From JABMQB01 sp964575025 (GTDB lineage: Bacteria > Bacteroidota > Bacteroidia > Bacteroidales > Prolixibacteraceae), in NCBI GenBank assembly GCA_964575025.1, contig CAZNPV010000008.1, positions 1 to 64,000 of the forward strand: DNA of 64,000 nucleotides. The letters are read 5' to 3'. Both the position numbers and the translations under genes were made by a program. Below are positions 33,371 through 41,485 of the stretch, piece after piece. Each line of letters starts with the position of its first letter. The first letter of the stretch is position 1. The notes below the pieces were generated by a model, which worked only from the letters and a program-made list of their open reading frames with translations, was not told where the DNA came from and did not search any database.

Positions 33371-34618
33371 TTATAATGCTTTTACATTATACACCATTAA
33401 TACTTCGCCGTGTCTCAAATACAGTTTACCCCCGGCTATATACGGATGGGCCCAGTGCGGGCCGCTTCCTTTGGTGATCCTGAACTGGCTAACCACCTCA
33501 AACCCATCGGGATCGGGTTTTATGAGTCCTACATTTCCGCGTTCGTTGTATGCATATAACATTTCGTCAGCCATCACAACCGATCCTTTTGAATCCCAGT
33601 CTGCAACAAATTTTATATCTCCGGTATCCCAGTTCATGCAGACCCAACGGCCCTGGCTGTTGCTGTACCAGTTTGAACCATAGATGTGCCCGTTATAAAG
33701 CACCAACCCACCGTGGTGGTTATCCAGGGTATGGTCAACATATTTTTCTGAAACCGACAATCCCAGAGAATCCATCTTCAACATCACTGCATCGTAATTA
33801 TATCCCATGGAAATAAAAATCTCATCATCCTTAAAAAGGGGTGTATTGATCCATATTAATCCGTTATCCTGAAACCGCCATTTTTCGGGATCAAAATAGG
33901 TATAATGCCAGGCAATGTCCCCTGTTTCAGGGAAAAGAGCTATAATATCGATACCGGTAACTGCCAGGATATACCTGTAATTATTATAGCGATAAATGGT
34001 TGGAGAAACATACCCCCTGGCTCCTCCCAGCGATTTGCTCTGCCAAACCGGTTCACCTGAAAATTTATTAAAGGCAACAACACTTGTTTTATCCCCTCCG
34101 GGGGTACAGATCACCATGTCATCCACAATCAATGGCGTTTCGGAATTTCCCCACATGTGGTATTCACATTCATAGTCTTTATCCACCTCCACAGCCCAGA
34201 TTTCCTTCCCTGTTTCCTTGTTAAAGCATACGAGTCTTCCGGTACCACTTTGCACATACAAACGGGTTCCCTCAAGGGTCGGTGAACTTCTTGTATCCGG
34301 GTAGGACTGCGTCCATGAACGCCCGTAAGGAACCTGCCATTCAATCTCCCCATCAGAACTTAATTTTGTAAGATAATCGAGGGTGTCGATCATACCGGTA
34401 ACATAAATGGCATCACCGGTAGCTATCGGCGAGGACCATCCCCTGCCGAGATCGTTTGCTTCAAACAAAAGTTCAGGGCCTTCCTCAGGCCACTCCTTTA
34501 ACAGCCCCGTATCGGGGAAATGGCCGTCCCGGTCAGGCCCCCGCCACTGAGTAACCTGGGCTGAAAGAGAAATTGAAATGAAAAAGAAAAAACATAAAAT
34601 AACATTTGCTCGTCTCAT
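33371..34618 (-). CDS. secreted PQQ-type beta-propeller protein
   Basis: This 415-residue protein has a signal peptide ending near residue 20 (LSAQ), followed by VTQWRGPDRDGHFPDTGLL, the start pattern of secreted PQQ-like propellers. Repeats include SSDGEIEWQVP, NKETGKEIWAVE, NKFSGEPVWQSK, FPETGDIAWHYT and NWDTGDIKFVAD. No heme motif or PQQ-dehydrogenase Cys-Cys. It is the first gene of the minus-strand run and faces rex across a 289-bp gap, so it may carry the cluster promoter. A 221-bp gap separates it from the next propeller gene. Confidence 0.85.
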   Translation of the reverse strand: MRRANVILCFFFFISISLSAQVTQWRGPDRDGHFPDTGLLKEWPEEGPELLFEANDLGRGWSSPIATGDAIYVTGMIDTLDYLTKLSSDGEIEWQVPYGRSWTQSYPDTRSSPTLEGTRLYVQSGTGRLVCFNKETGKEIWAVEVDKDYECEYHMWGNSETPLIVDDMVICTPGGDKTSVVAFNKFSGEPVWQSKSLGGARGYVSPTIYRYNNYRYILAVTGIDIIALFPETGDIAWHYTYFDPEKWRFQDNGLIWINTPLFKDDEIFISMGYNYDAVMLKMDSLGLSVSEKYVDHTLDNHHGGLVLYNGHIYGSNWYSNSQGRWVCMNWDTGDIKFVADWDSKGSVVMADEMLYAYNERGNVGLIKPDPDGFEVVSQFRITKGSGPHWAHPYIAGGKLYLRHGEVLMVYNVKAL

Positions 34619-34907
34619 CTGTATATAATTTTTAAATACCCAATTTTCCCGGTAAAAATAATAGTCTTATTTTATTAACAGGGATGATGAATCCAATTAT
34701 TTTCCAATTTATTATTTTCCAGCCATTTAAATACAGCCTTGTATTGGCACATAGAATGAGTGACAAAAAAAATCAGAGATTTTATTCTCTATTCATTTCA
34801 ATTGTTATATTTAAGTGGTAAAGGACCAATAAACGAACAGAAGTAAAATTTACACACAGCGTAATGTTTTAGGGCGCATACCTTAAAGAATAAACAATTT
34901 TATTAAG
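34619..34907. other. divergent intergenic region between the redox cluster and rex
   Basis: This AT-rich stretch of 289 bases must hold the promoters of both directions. A near match to the -7 box, TATATTTA (34806-34813), lies about 95 bases before rex. I looked for a Rex operator of the type TTGTxA-N6-TxACAA and found no convincing full palindrome here. Confidence 0.5.
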
Positions 34908-35573
34908 ATGACACAAAATCCAGGAACTAAAAAACAGGCTCCGGAACCAACCATCCGGAGGCTTCCCGTTTATTTGCATTATCTGACAAAAACAAGGGAA
35001 GAAGGGGTTATGAATATTTCTGCACCTGCGATAGCCAGGGAACTGAACGTTGACTCCACACAGGTTGTTAAAGACCTGGCGTACACCGGAATTAAGGGGC
35101 GCCCCAAAATTGGGTATAACATTTATGAACTCATCCATTTTATTGAAGAATACCTGGGATTTAATAAAATAAACAAAGCCTTTCTTGTAGGAGCCGGAAA
35201 CCTGGGCTCTGCACTTATGGCATACCAGGCAGGGCAAACGCTGGGGTTAAAGATCCTTGCGGCTTTTGATGTATCACCGGATAAAATCGGAACAAAAATA
35301 GGGCAGGTAAATATACTGGATATGAGCAACTTCGTTGAAATGGTGAAACGACTGGGTGTAACGATTGGCATTCTTACCACCCCTGAAGATGTAACTCAGG
35401 ATGTTGCCGATACAATGATTGAAGCCGGGATTAAAGCAATATGGAACCTCACGCCTGCCTATTTGAAACTTCCTGATAACATTGTGGTTCAAAATACTTC
35501 CATGTATTCGAATGTGGCTGTTCTCTTGAAAAAACTGGAAAATTCAGAAAATATGCTTACGGTCCCGTTATAA
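34908..35573 (+). CDS. rex: redox-sensing transcriptional repressor Rex
   Basis: This 221-residue regulator has a winged-helix DNA-binding domain at about 18-85 (IRRLPVYLHYL, SAPAIARELNVDSTQVVKDL, GRPKIGYN) and a Rossmann domain from about 88 with the dinucleotide motif VGAGNLGSAL (97-106). Rex binds DNA when NAD+ is high and leaves it when NADH accumulates, so it turns on fermentation and respiration genes. Here it lies divergent from a cluster with an NADH-oxidising NuoEF-like protein, the likely target. Length and motifs match the family; the first 15 residues form an extra polar tail. Confidence 0.95.
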   Translation: MTQNPGTKKQAPEPTIRRLPVYLHYLTKTREEGVMNISAPAIARELNVDSTQVVKDLAYTGIKGRPKIGYNIYELIHFIEEYLGFNKINKAFLVGAGNLGSALMAYQAGQTLGLKILAAFDVSPDKIGTKIGQVNILDMSNFVEMVKRLGVTIGILTTPEDVTQDVADTMIEAGIKAIWNLTPAYLKLPDNIVVQNTSMYSNVAVLLKKLENSENMLTVPL

Positions 35574-35592
35574 TACATTAATGAATAAAGAA

Positions 35593-35634
35593 TCGAGTTT
35601 CGAGTTTCGAGGTTCGAGTTTCGAGGTTCGAGTT
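35593..35634. repeat. heptanucleotide microsatellite
   Basis: There are six tandem heptamers of the form TCGAGKT (four TCGAGTT and two TCGAGGT), followed by TTT and a short CCTCAACCTCAGG segment. It lies between the convergent rex and thymidylate synthase genes. It resembles in style the hexamer tract at 5925-6016. Confidence 0.9.
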
Positions 35635-35670
35635 TATCGGAAAACCTCAACCTCAGGTTCATTCTGAATA

Positions 35671-36561
35671 TCAGAAATGGGTCTGGTCGTATTTTTCAAT
35701 TTTACGGATTATTATCGGTTCCGCGTTCTCATACATTTCACGGATAAACGGATCATTAAATTCCATGGTCCGGTTTTCGAAAGGCATATCTTTCATTCGG
35801 TCGAACAACATTTCTTTGGCTGTGCGGATATCTTTTCCATAGATATGATATGAATCAGCCTGCCAGTTTAGCCTGGCTAATTTTACAGTTTTTCCGGTTT
35901 TTTTTGCAATACCGGCAGCAATCACCTCTTTATTGAATTGTGTAAATCCGAACATATTCATAAAGCTGGCTCCCCATGCATCGTTGCTCCTGAACCGGAC
36001 ATTGCAGTTCAGCCAGTATACCCCTTCTTCATCTTCCAGGATTCGATACCACAATGACTGAAGACAGGGAGGATCGTAACAAACGTTATCCAATTCAGGC
36101 ATCCAGGTAATCATCTGTGCCTGTCTTGTAAAAGGTTGGTCCGACAGTTTCTGGATTACTGCAGCTATCTGGTCTATCTTGAAATGACCGGCTTCAATCT
36201 GTTTGCCCTCGTGTTTTTCCTTCCATATTCCATAGTTTTTCAACCTTCCGTGGTAGGTATATTCCCATCGGGTATCGTTGCTGTCGTTCATGTTTTTTAC
36301 CCAATGGTCTTTATACCCCTTTAATTCAAGCACGTACTCCTTCAGATCATCGACACCTCCCGGAAAGGCCATGTGGATCATTGGATCCGAATCCGGTTCT
36401 TCGATCGTTATATTCATGGTACAATCAATGCTCAACGGATCACCGGGTTTATCGTACTGGGTCCTGAAACGGGTTCCCTGGGTATACAGGGCAGTTAAGG
36501 CTGCTTCATAGGCCATTGCAAGCGATTTTCCTGAAACAGTTAAAACGGGAATACTTCTCAT
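35671..36561 (-). CDS. thymidylate synthase-like protein, archaeal-type
   Basis: This 296-residue ThyA-superfamily protein. The expected nucleophile is C166 in DPPCLQSLWYRI; the phosphate-binding and active-site segment is RSNDAWGASFMNMFGF (191-206), where N202 may correspond to the dUMP-selecting Asn. The spacing resembles methanogen thymidylate synthases more than E. coli ThyA, which has RSxDxxLGxPFN. The reaction would be dUMP plus methylene-tetrahydrofolate to dTMP; a dCMP or dUMP hydroxymethylase role is possible. It stands alone, convergent with rex. Confidence 0.72.
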   Translation of the reverse strand: MRSIPVLTVSGKSLAMAYEAALTALYTQGTRFRTQYDKPGDPLSIDCTMNITIEEPDSDPMIHMAFPGGVDDLKEYVLELKGYKDHWVKNMNDSNDTRWEYTYHGRLKNYGIWKEKHEGKQIEAGHFKIDQIAAVIQKLSDQPFTRQAQMITWMPELDNVCYDPPCLQSLWYRILEDEEGVYWLNCNVRFRSNDAWGASFMNMFGFTQFNKEVIAAGIAKKTGKTVKLARLNWQADSYHIYGKDIRTAKEMLFDRMKDMPFENRTMEFNDPFIREMYENAEPIIIRKIEKYDQTHF

Positions 36562-37038
36562 AAATCAGTTTTTTAAGCCTAAAGATACATGTTCAGTAAG
36601 AATTATTATACCGTTTTTATATTCGGCTCAAAGGTATTTATCAACGGTTGTTGAAAACCCTTCCATCCTTTTCCAACAAAAAAATGATTTTGGTCAAACT
36701 GAGTTAACACAGCGCATGCTGTCAAATTGGTCGTTTCATAGAAAAAAATTTTTTAACTGGATGGTGAAAAATATTCGTTCCCCAGGCTTATATAAAACAA
36801 CGTTTGGTTCCTTATGAAAACGGGGAACCCAAACATTCGGTCTATCCATTTACCGGGTTATTGAAAAAAAACCGCTCGAAGTCCTGATGAATCTGTCCCT
36901 TTTTACCGACGACGGCAAGATACCTGAAATCCCGCCCACGGAGTATACTCCCGGCAGCAAACAGGAAATAAATACAATAGGGAAAATACTAATTTCCCTT
37001 TTTTTTGTTATTTTTAGACTAATCTAAAAATAAATATC
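36562..37038. other. non-coding stretch with a possible short coding remnant
   Basis: This 477-base gap is mostly AT-rich. From about 36850 to 37026 the plus strand has an open frame whose middle reads like real protein (IEKKPLEVLMNLSLFTDDG, then KIPEIPPTEYTPGSKQEI), ending in TAA just before the next gene. It has no start codon until the ATG at 36886 and I cannot name it; it may be a gene remnant. The rest shows nothing recognisable. Confidence 0.35.
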
Positions 37039-37911
37039 ATGAAACGGATTCTACTCTGCGTTGTTGTCTTTTTATGCTCTTTCCAGCTTTTTTCTCAGGA
37101 CAATCAAATCAATGTAATTGTCATTGGCGCGCACCCGGATGATTGTGATGGGGATGCCGGTGGAACGGCTATCAAATATTCCCAGATGGGACATAATGTA
37201 CTGTTTGTATCCCTCACCAACGGGGATGCAGGGCATTTTGAAAAAGGCGGAGGGGCCCTGGCAAAAATCCGCAGAGCGGAAGCTCAGGAAGCAGGCAGAA
37301 GGTTTGGAGTGAAATATATCGTTTTGGATAATCACGACGGAGAGCTAATGCCTGATCTGTCTGTCCGGATGGAGGTAATCCGTCTCATCCGACAATGGAA
37401 AGCAGATGTAGTCATCGGCCCGCGGACCAACGATTACCATCCGGACCACCGCAATACTGCCATTCTCATTCAGGATGCTGCCTACATGGTGATTGTTCCG
37501 AATGTAGCACCCGACACGCCTCCCTTAAAAAGAAACCCTGTATTTTTATACACCCAGGACTCTTTTCAGAAACCCATTCCGTTCCGGCATGATATAACCG
37601 TGGACATATCCGATGTTTTTGATCAGAAGATCTACGGAATGGCCGCTCATGAATCCCAGTTCTTCGAATGGCTGCCCTGGACATCAGGCCGTCTGGATCA
37701 GGTTCCTGAAAGCGATGAAGAGCGACTGGAATGGCTGGCCAATCTGAGAAAACCGGAAATCTCTTCAGCGATGCGCACATCCTTAACCAAATGGTACGGT
37801 GCAGAAAAAGCAAACCAGGCCAAATATGCCGAATCATTTGAAATTTGCGAATACGGAAATCAACCTTCGGATGAAGAGATCAAACGGCTGTTTCCTATGC
37901 TCGGAAAATAA
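37039..37911 (+). CDS. secreted PIG-L family deacetylase
   Basis: This 290-residue protein has a signal peptide ending near residue 20 (LFSQ). The zinc site is AHPDDCDGDAGG (31-42), with a third ligand in YHPDHRN (about 136-142). This is the LmbE/PIG-L fold, which removes N-acetyl groups from N-acetylglucosamine-containing compounds. Periplasmic or outer-surface location is expected. The ending faces a gene remnant, only two bases away. Typical length for the secreted Bacteroidota branch. Confidence 0.9.
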   Translation: MKRILLCVVVFLCSFQLFSQDNQINVIVIGAHPDDCDGDAGGTAIKYSQMGHNVLFVSLTNGDAGHFEKGGGALAKIRRAEAQEAGRRFGVKYIVLDNHDGELMPDLSVRMEVIRLIRQWKADVVIGPRTNDYHPDHRNTAILIQDAAYMVIVPNVAPDTPPLKRNPVFLYTQDSFQKPIPFRHDITVDISDVFDQKIYGMAAHESQFFEWLPWTSGRLDQVPESDEERLEWLANLRKPEISSAMRTSLTKWYGAEKANQAKYAESFEICEYGNQPSDEEIKRLFPMLGK

Positions 37912-37913
37912 AA

Positions 37914-38246
37914 TCACAATTTTTCAACCCTGAGTATATCAATACCGGCCATATTCCCCTCATTTACCCGGGCATCCTTTCCCAGGATAACCAGTTTTAA
38001 GATATGGCTGCCTTTTAACAGGTTAAAAGTACCCAGATCCACTTCTTCTGTGAAAACTCCCTCCGGAGTATATCCATTGAAACGCTCCATAACAACAGTT
38101 CCGTCCATTACAGCCTGTATGATTCCGTAATCCACCGCTTTCGTCAGTTCTGCATGTATCCTGTATTTCCCCGGGAATCTATGCTTCTTATAAAAAATAT
38201 GGCGTACTGGCATATTGAAATCAAAATCAGCAATTCGGATTAGCTT
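37914..38246 (-). pseudogene. C-terminal fragment of a carbohydrate-related secreted protein
   Basis: The frame is open from 38246 to the stop at 37914 and reads about 110 residues, including DFDFNMPVRHIFYKKHR and ELTKAVDYGIIQAVMDG, ending in AGIDILRVEKL. The internal ATG at 38213 is in the middle of what looks like a beta-sandwich module, and coding similarity seems to continue upstream of it to the stop at 38247. The pattern resembles the C-terminal beta-sandwich of DUF2961/GH172-like glycosidases. I read it as a 5'-truncated remnant. Confidence 0.5.
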
Positions 38247-38499
38247 TTAATCACCTTCGTACACTTCAATACAATATTTCTTACATTGCTACTACATATC
38301 GATGCATTTTCAAAAAAAATTTATAACCAATAAGAAAAAAGTGTAACGGAAGAGATCTTTTGGAGTCTTCTATTATAAAGTGTACCATACAGGATTCAGA
38401 CAATTAAACAGAAAACAGAAAGGATTTTAAATCATTAAACGGATCCTTCCAATATCCTTTAAAGAGTAAAATCCTTAAAACAACGGAAACCAGTATTCT

Positions 38500-41130
38500 A
38501 TGAAAATTGCGTATTTTTTATGGATGTTGTTGTTGACAACATCTGTCACTGCACAGGAAATAACCCGGAGAAATTATTCTGCCACCCGTGTTGAATCATC
38601 CGACATCAGCATTGATGGAAATTTTGATGAACTTGCCTGGAAAACTGCAAATTGGGAAGATCGTTTTGTACAGCATGAACCGGTTGAAGGGGCCCCTCCC
38701 TATCAGCAGACAGAATTTGCTCTTCTATATGATGACAACCATATTTATGTTGCCATAAAATCGCTGGACTCAAGTCCGGACAGTATTTCCCTGAGGATGA
38801 CCCGGAGGGATGTGACCGATGGTGATCTGGTAGGTATTATTTTCGATACGTATCATGACAAGCGAACAGCTTTTGGTTTTGTGGTTTCGGCAGCCGGGGT
38901 AAAATCAGATATGGTTGAAAGCAATGACGGGGAAACCGAAGACTTCACCTGGGATCCGATCTGGCATGTGAAAACTTCAACAACAGAGTACGGATGGAAT
39001 GCGGAAATGCGGATCCCTTTAACCCAGCTCCGTTTTGATAAAGAGAAAGAGCAATTGTGGGGATTACAGGTTTTACGGTTTATTTTCAGAAAAGAGGAGA
39101 TGTCAAGCTGGCAACCCATGAAGCGTGAAAAAAGCGGTTTTGTATCCCAGTTCGGAACCATGAACAACATTGTGGATATTGAACCGAAAAACAACCTGGA
39201 TATCATGCCCTATGTGGTAGCTCGTACAGACCGCTTTAAGGAGGTGGAAGGCAATCCGTTTCTTGAATCCGGGAATAAAAATAAAGTTAATATCGGTTTT
39301 GATGCAAAGATCGGATTAACCAACTACCTCACCCTGGACCTGACGGTTAATCCCGATTTCGGACAGGTCGAAGCCGATCCGTCGGAAGTGAACCTTTCAA
39401 CCTATGAAACTTTCTTTGATGAAAAACGCCCCTTTTTTATCGAAGGAAAGAATATTCTTACCTATAAATTAAATTTCGGCGATGGCGACCTGGCCTATGA
39501 TGGATTGTTCTATTCCAGACGCATTGGCCGTATGCCATCCTATAATCCTGAACTAAAAACCGGCGAATATTCCGAGATCCCTGAAGTTATCCGGATTCTG
39601 GGGGCTGCAAAAATTACCGGCAAAACCAAATCTGGGTGGTCTGTAGGTCTCCTGGAAAGTGTAACAGCACAGGAAAAAGCCGAAATAAAAGGGATTGGTG
39701 ATGGCAGAACACAAACCGTGGAACCCCTGACCAATTATTTTATAGGGCGCCTGCAGAAAGATTTTAATGATGGAAATACCTATTTCGGCGGGATGGTGAC
39801 AGCTGTTAACCGGAACATCAAAGATCCCCACCTTGAATACCTCCACAAAGGGGCCTACTCAGGAGGCCTGGATCTGGTCCATAAATGGAATGACAAAAAA
39901 TGGGAACTTGATGTGAGCACCTATGCCAGTCATGTCACCGGTACCCGGGAAGCCATAACCCGGACCCAGCAAGCCTACAACCGCGGATTCCAGCGCCCGG
40001 ATAACGATTACCGCGACCTGGATACCACGCGCACCTCACTCACCGGACAGGGAGGAAAAATAACCCTCTGGGAATACCAGGGAAAGCAAATGTTTTTATT
40101 TGCCATTTCATGGAAATCCCCCGGCCTCGAATTGAATGATGTGGGTTACCTGCAGGCTCCCGATGACATTATGCAGGTCTTCTGGACCGGATACCGGTTT
40201 TATAAACCTTTCCTCATTTTCCGGGAAGCAAACCTGAACCTCAATCAATGGATTAACTGGGACTGGGGAGGAACCAGAAGATACATCGGGGGAAATTTAA
40301 ACGGCTACGCACAGTTCAAAAACTACTGGAGTATGTACGGAGGATTCAATATAAGCACAGACCAGTTATCCAATACCGTCTTGCGGGGAGGTCCGGCACT
40401 AAAAACTCCGGGGTATATAAATTATAACCTCGGCTTTAACAGCAACCAGCAGAAAAAACTTACCTTCAATGTGTCGGCTAACCGCTATTCAAGCTTTGAA
40501 AAAGATTTCAGGGAAAGCCAGAACTTCTATTTCGGCATCGGATACCGCCCGATAAAAACCCTGAGTATAAACCTTTCACCCGGGATCAATCTCCTGGAAG
40601 ATAACCTGCAATACGTGACACAAAAGGATTACCATACCGGTAAACGGTATATCTTTGCCCACATCGACCGGAAAACCTTAAGTATGTCGCTCCGGATCAA
40701 CTATAATATTACTCCGGACCTGTCCATTCAGTACTGGGGACAACCCTTTGTGGCAACCGGTCAATATTCCGGTTTTAAACACATAACCAACAGCAAAGCA
40801 GATAAGGTAACCGACAGGTATCACCTGTACGATTCAGAACAGTTAACCTATGATGCTGGTTCTGAATCCTATTATGTAGATGAAAACAAGGATCGTTTAA
40901 ATGATTATACCTGGGGAAAACCCGATTTTAATGTCAAAGAGTTTATATCGAACCTGGTAGTCCGGTGGGAATACCAACCCGGGTCCACCCTGTTCCTGGT
41001 ATGGACACAAAACCGGAATGGATTTAATAATGATGGTTCCTTTGATTTCTCACGTGATTTTCAGGGGATCTTCGAGAAAGATCCCTACAATATTTTCCTG
41101 ATTAAACTATCGTACCGGCTGGGAAGATAA
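38500..41130 (+). CDS. DUF5916 outer-membrane protein with CBM9-like domain
   Basis: This 876-residue protein has a signal peptide ending near residue 19 (VTAQ). Residues about 30-220 form a CBM9-like beta-sandwich (SDISIDGNFDELAWKTA, FALLYDDNHIYVAI). The rest is the DUF5916 part, predicted to be an outer-membrane beta-barrel: alternating Tyr/Trp-rich strands, the family segment NPDFGQVEADPSEVNLS (about 285-301) with FDEKRPFFIEG, and a C-terminal strand ending in LSYRLGR. Function unknown; probably outer-membrane and involved in binding or transport of saccharides or amphiphiles. No SusC/SusD partners here. Confidence 0.88.
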   Translation: MKIAYFLWMLLLTTSVTAQEITRRNYSATRVESSDISIDGNFDELAWKTANWEDRFVQHEPVEGAPPYQQTEFALLYDDNHIYVAIKSLDSSPDSISLRMTRRDVTDGDLVGIIFDTYHDKRTAFGFVVSAAGVKSDMVESNDGETEDFTWDPIWHVKTSTTEYGWNAEMRIPLTQLRFDKEKEQLWGLQVLRFIFRKEEMSSWQPMKREKSGFVSQFGTMNNIVDIEPKNNLDIMPYVVARTDRFKEVEGNPFLESGNKNKVNIGFDAKIGLTNYLTLDLTVNPDFGQVEADPSEVNLSTYETFFDEKRPFFIEGKNILTYKLNFGDGDLAYDGLFYSRRIGRMPSYNPELKTGEYSEIPEVIRILGAAKITGKTKSGWSVGLLESVTAQEKAEIKGIGDGRTQTVEPLTNYFIGRLQKDFNDGNTYFGGMVTAVNRNIKDPHLEYLHKGAYSGGLDLVHKWNDKKWELDVSTYASHVTGTREAITRTQQAYNRGFQRPDNDYRDLDTTRTSLTGQGGKITLWEYQGKQMFLFAISWKSPGLELNDVGYLQAPDDIMQVFWTGYRFYKPFLIFREANLNLNQWINWDWGGTRRYIGGNLNGYAQFKNYWSMYGGFNISTDQLSNTVLRGGPALKTPGYINYNLGFNSNQQKKLTFNVSANRYSSFEKDFRESQNFYFGIGYRPIKTLSINLSPGINLLEDNLQYVTQKDYHTGKRYIFAHIDRKTLSMSLRINYNITPDLSIQYWGQPFVATGQYSGFKHITNSKADKVTDRYHLYDSEQLTYDAGSESYYVDENKDRLNDYTWGKPDFNVKEFISNLVVRWEYQPGSTLFLVWTQNRNGFNNDGSFDFSRDFQGIFEKDPYNIFLIKLSYRLGR

Positions 41131-41139
41131 AAAAGTTGC

Positions 41140-41170
41140 TTGCACAGGATTCGTACGTATGGTATTTTTG
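41140..41170 (+). promoter_or_regulatory. promoter for the small hypothetical gene
   Basis: TTG (41140-41142) and TATTTTTG (41163-41170) are separated by 20 bases, matching the Bacteroidota -33/-7 layout. The ATG at 41184 lies 13 bases after the -7 box, implying a very short leader. This promoter overlaps the longer reading that begins at 41136 and therefore supports the later start. Confidence 0.6.
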
Positions 41171-41183
41171 CTATCCTGTTACG

Positions 41184-41456
41184 ATGCAAAAAAAGAGCGA
41201 TTTGATACCAATTCATGTTGAATGCCATGCCGGGTACAAAGCCGATGAGTATCCCCGCTGTTTTTACTGGGATGCCATGCGGTTTGCGATCAAAGAGATA
41301 ATAGACCGGTGGTACGAAGGAGGCCGAAGCCCGGATTTCCCGGAAGCAGATTACTTCAAAGTCCGGACAACGGATAAGAAAGTTTATGTATTGAAACACC
41401 TTATCAAAAAGGATGCCTGGTATTTGTGGATCCGGGGCGAAAGCCTGAGCCTTTAG
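41184..41456 (+). CDS. small conserved hypothetical protein
   Basis: This 90-residue protein starts at the ATG at 41184, chosen because a good promoter lies immediately upstream and the residues before it look non-coding. It contains HVECHAGYKADEYPRCFYW, EIIDRWYEGGR and YVLKHLIKKDAWYLW. Mixed alpha/beta, cytoplasmic, no signal. I recall similar short proteins in Bacteroidota without a known role. It is followed by the convergent GH3 gene. Confidence 0.65.
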   Translation: MQKKSDLIPIHVECHAGYKADEYPRCFYWDAMRFAIKEIIDRWYEGGRSPDFPEADYFKVRTTDKKVYVLKHLIKKDAWYLWIRGESLSL

Positions 41457-41485
41457 TCAGTGACCGGAAGGTTGCCTTTAAAAAC

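Noticed and set aside
35593..35634. CRISPR array
   Set aside because: Units are 7 bases with no spacers; it is a simple microsatellite.
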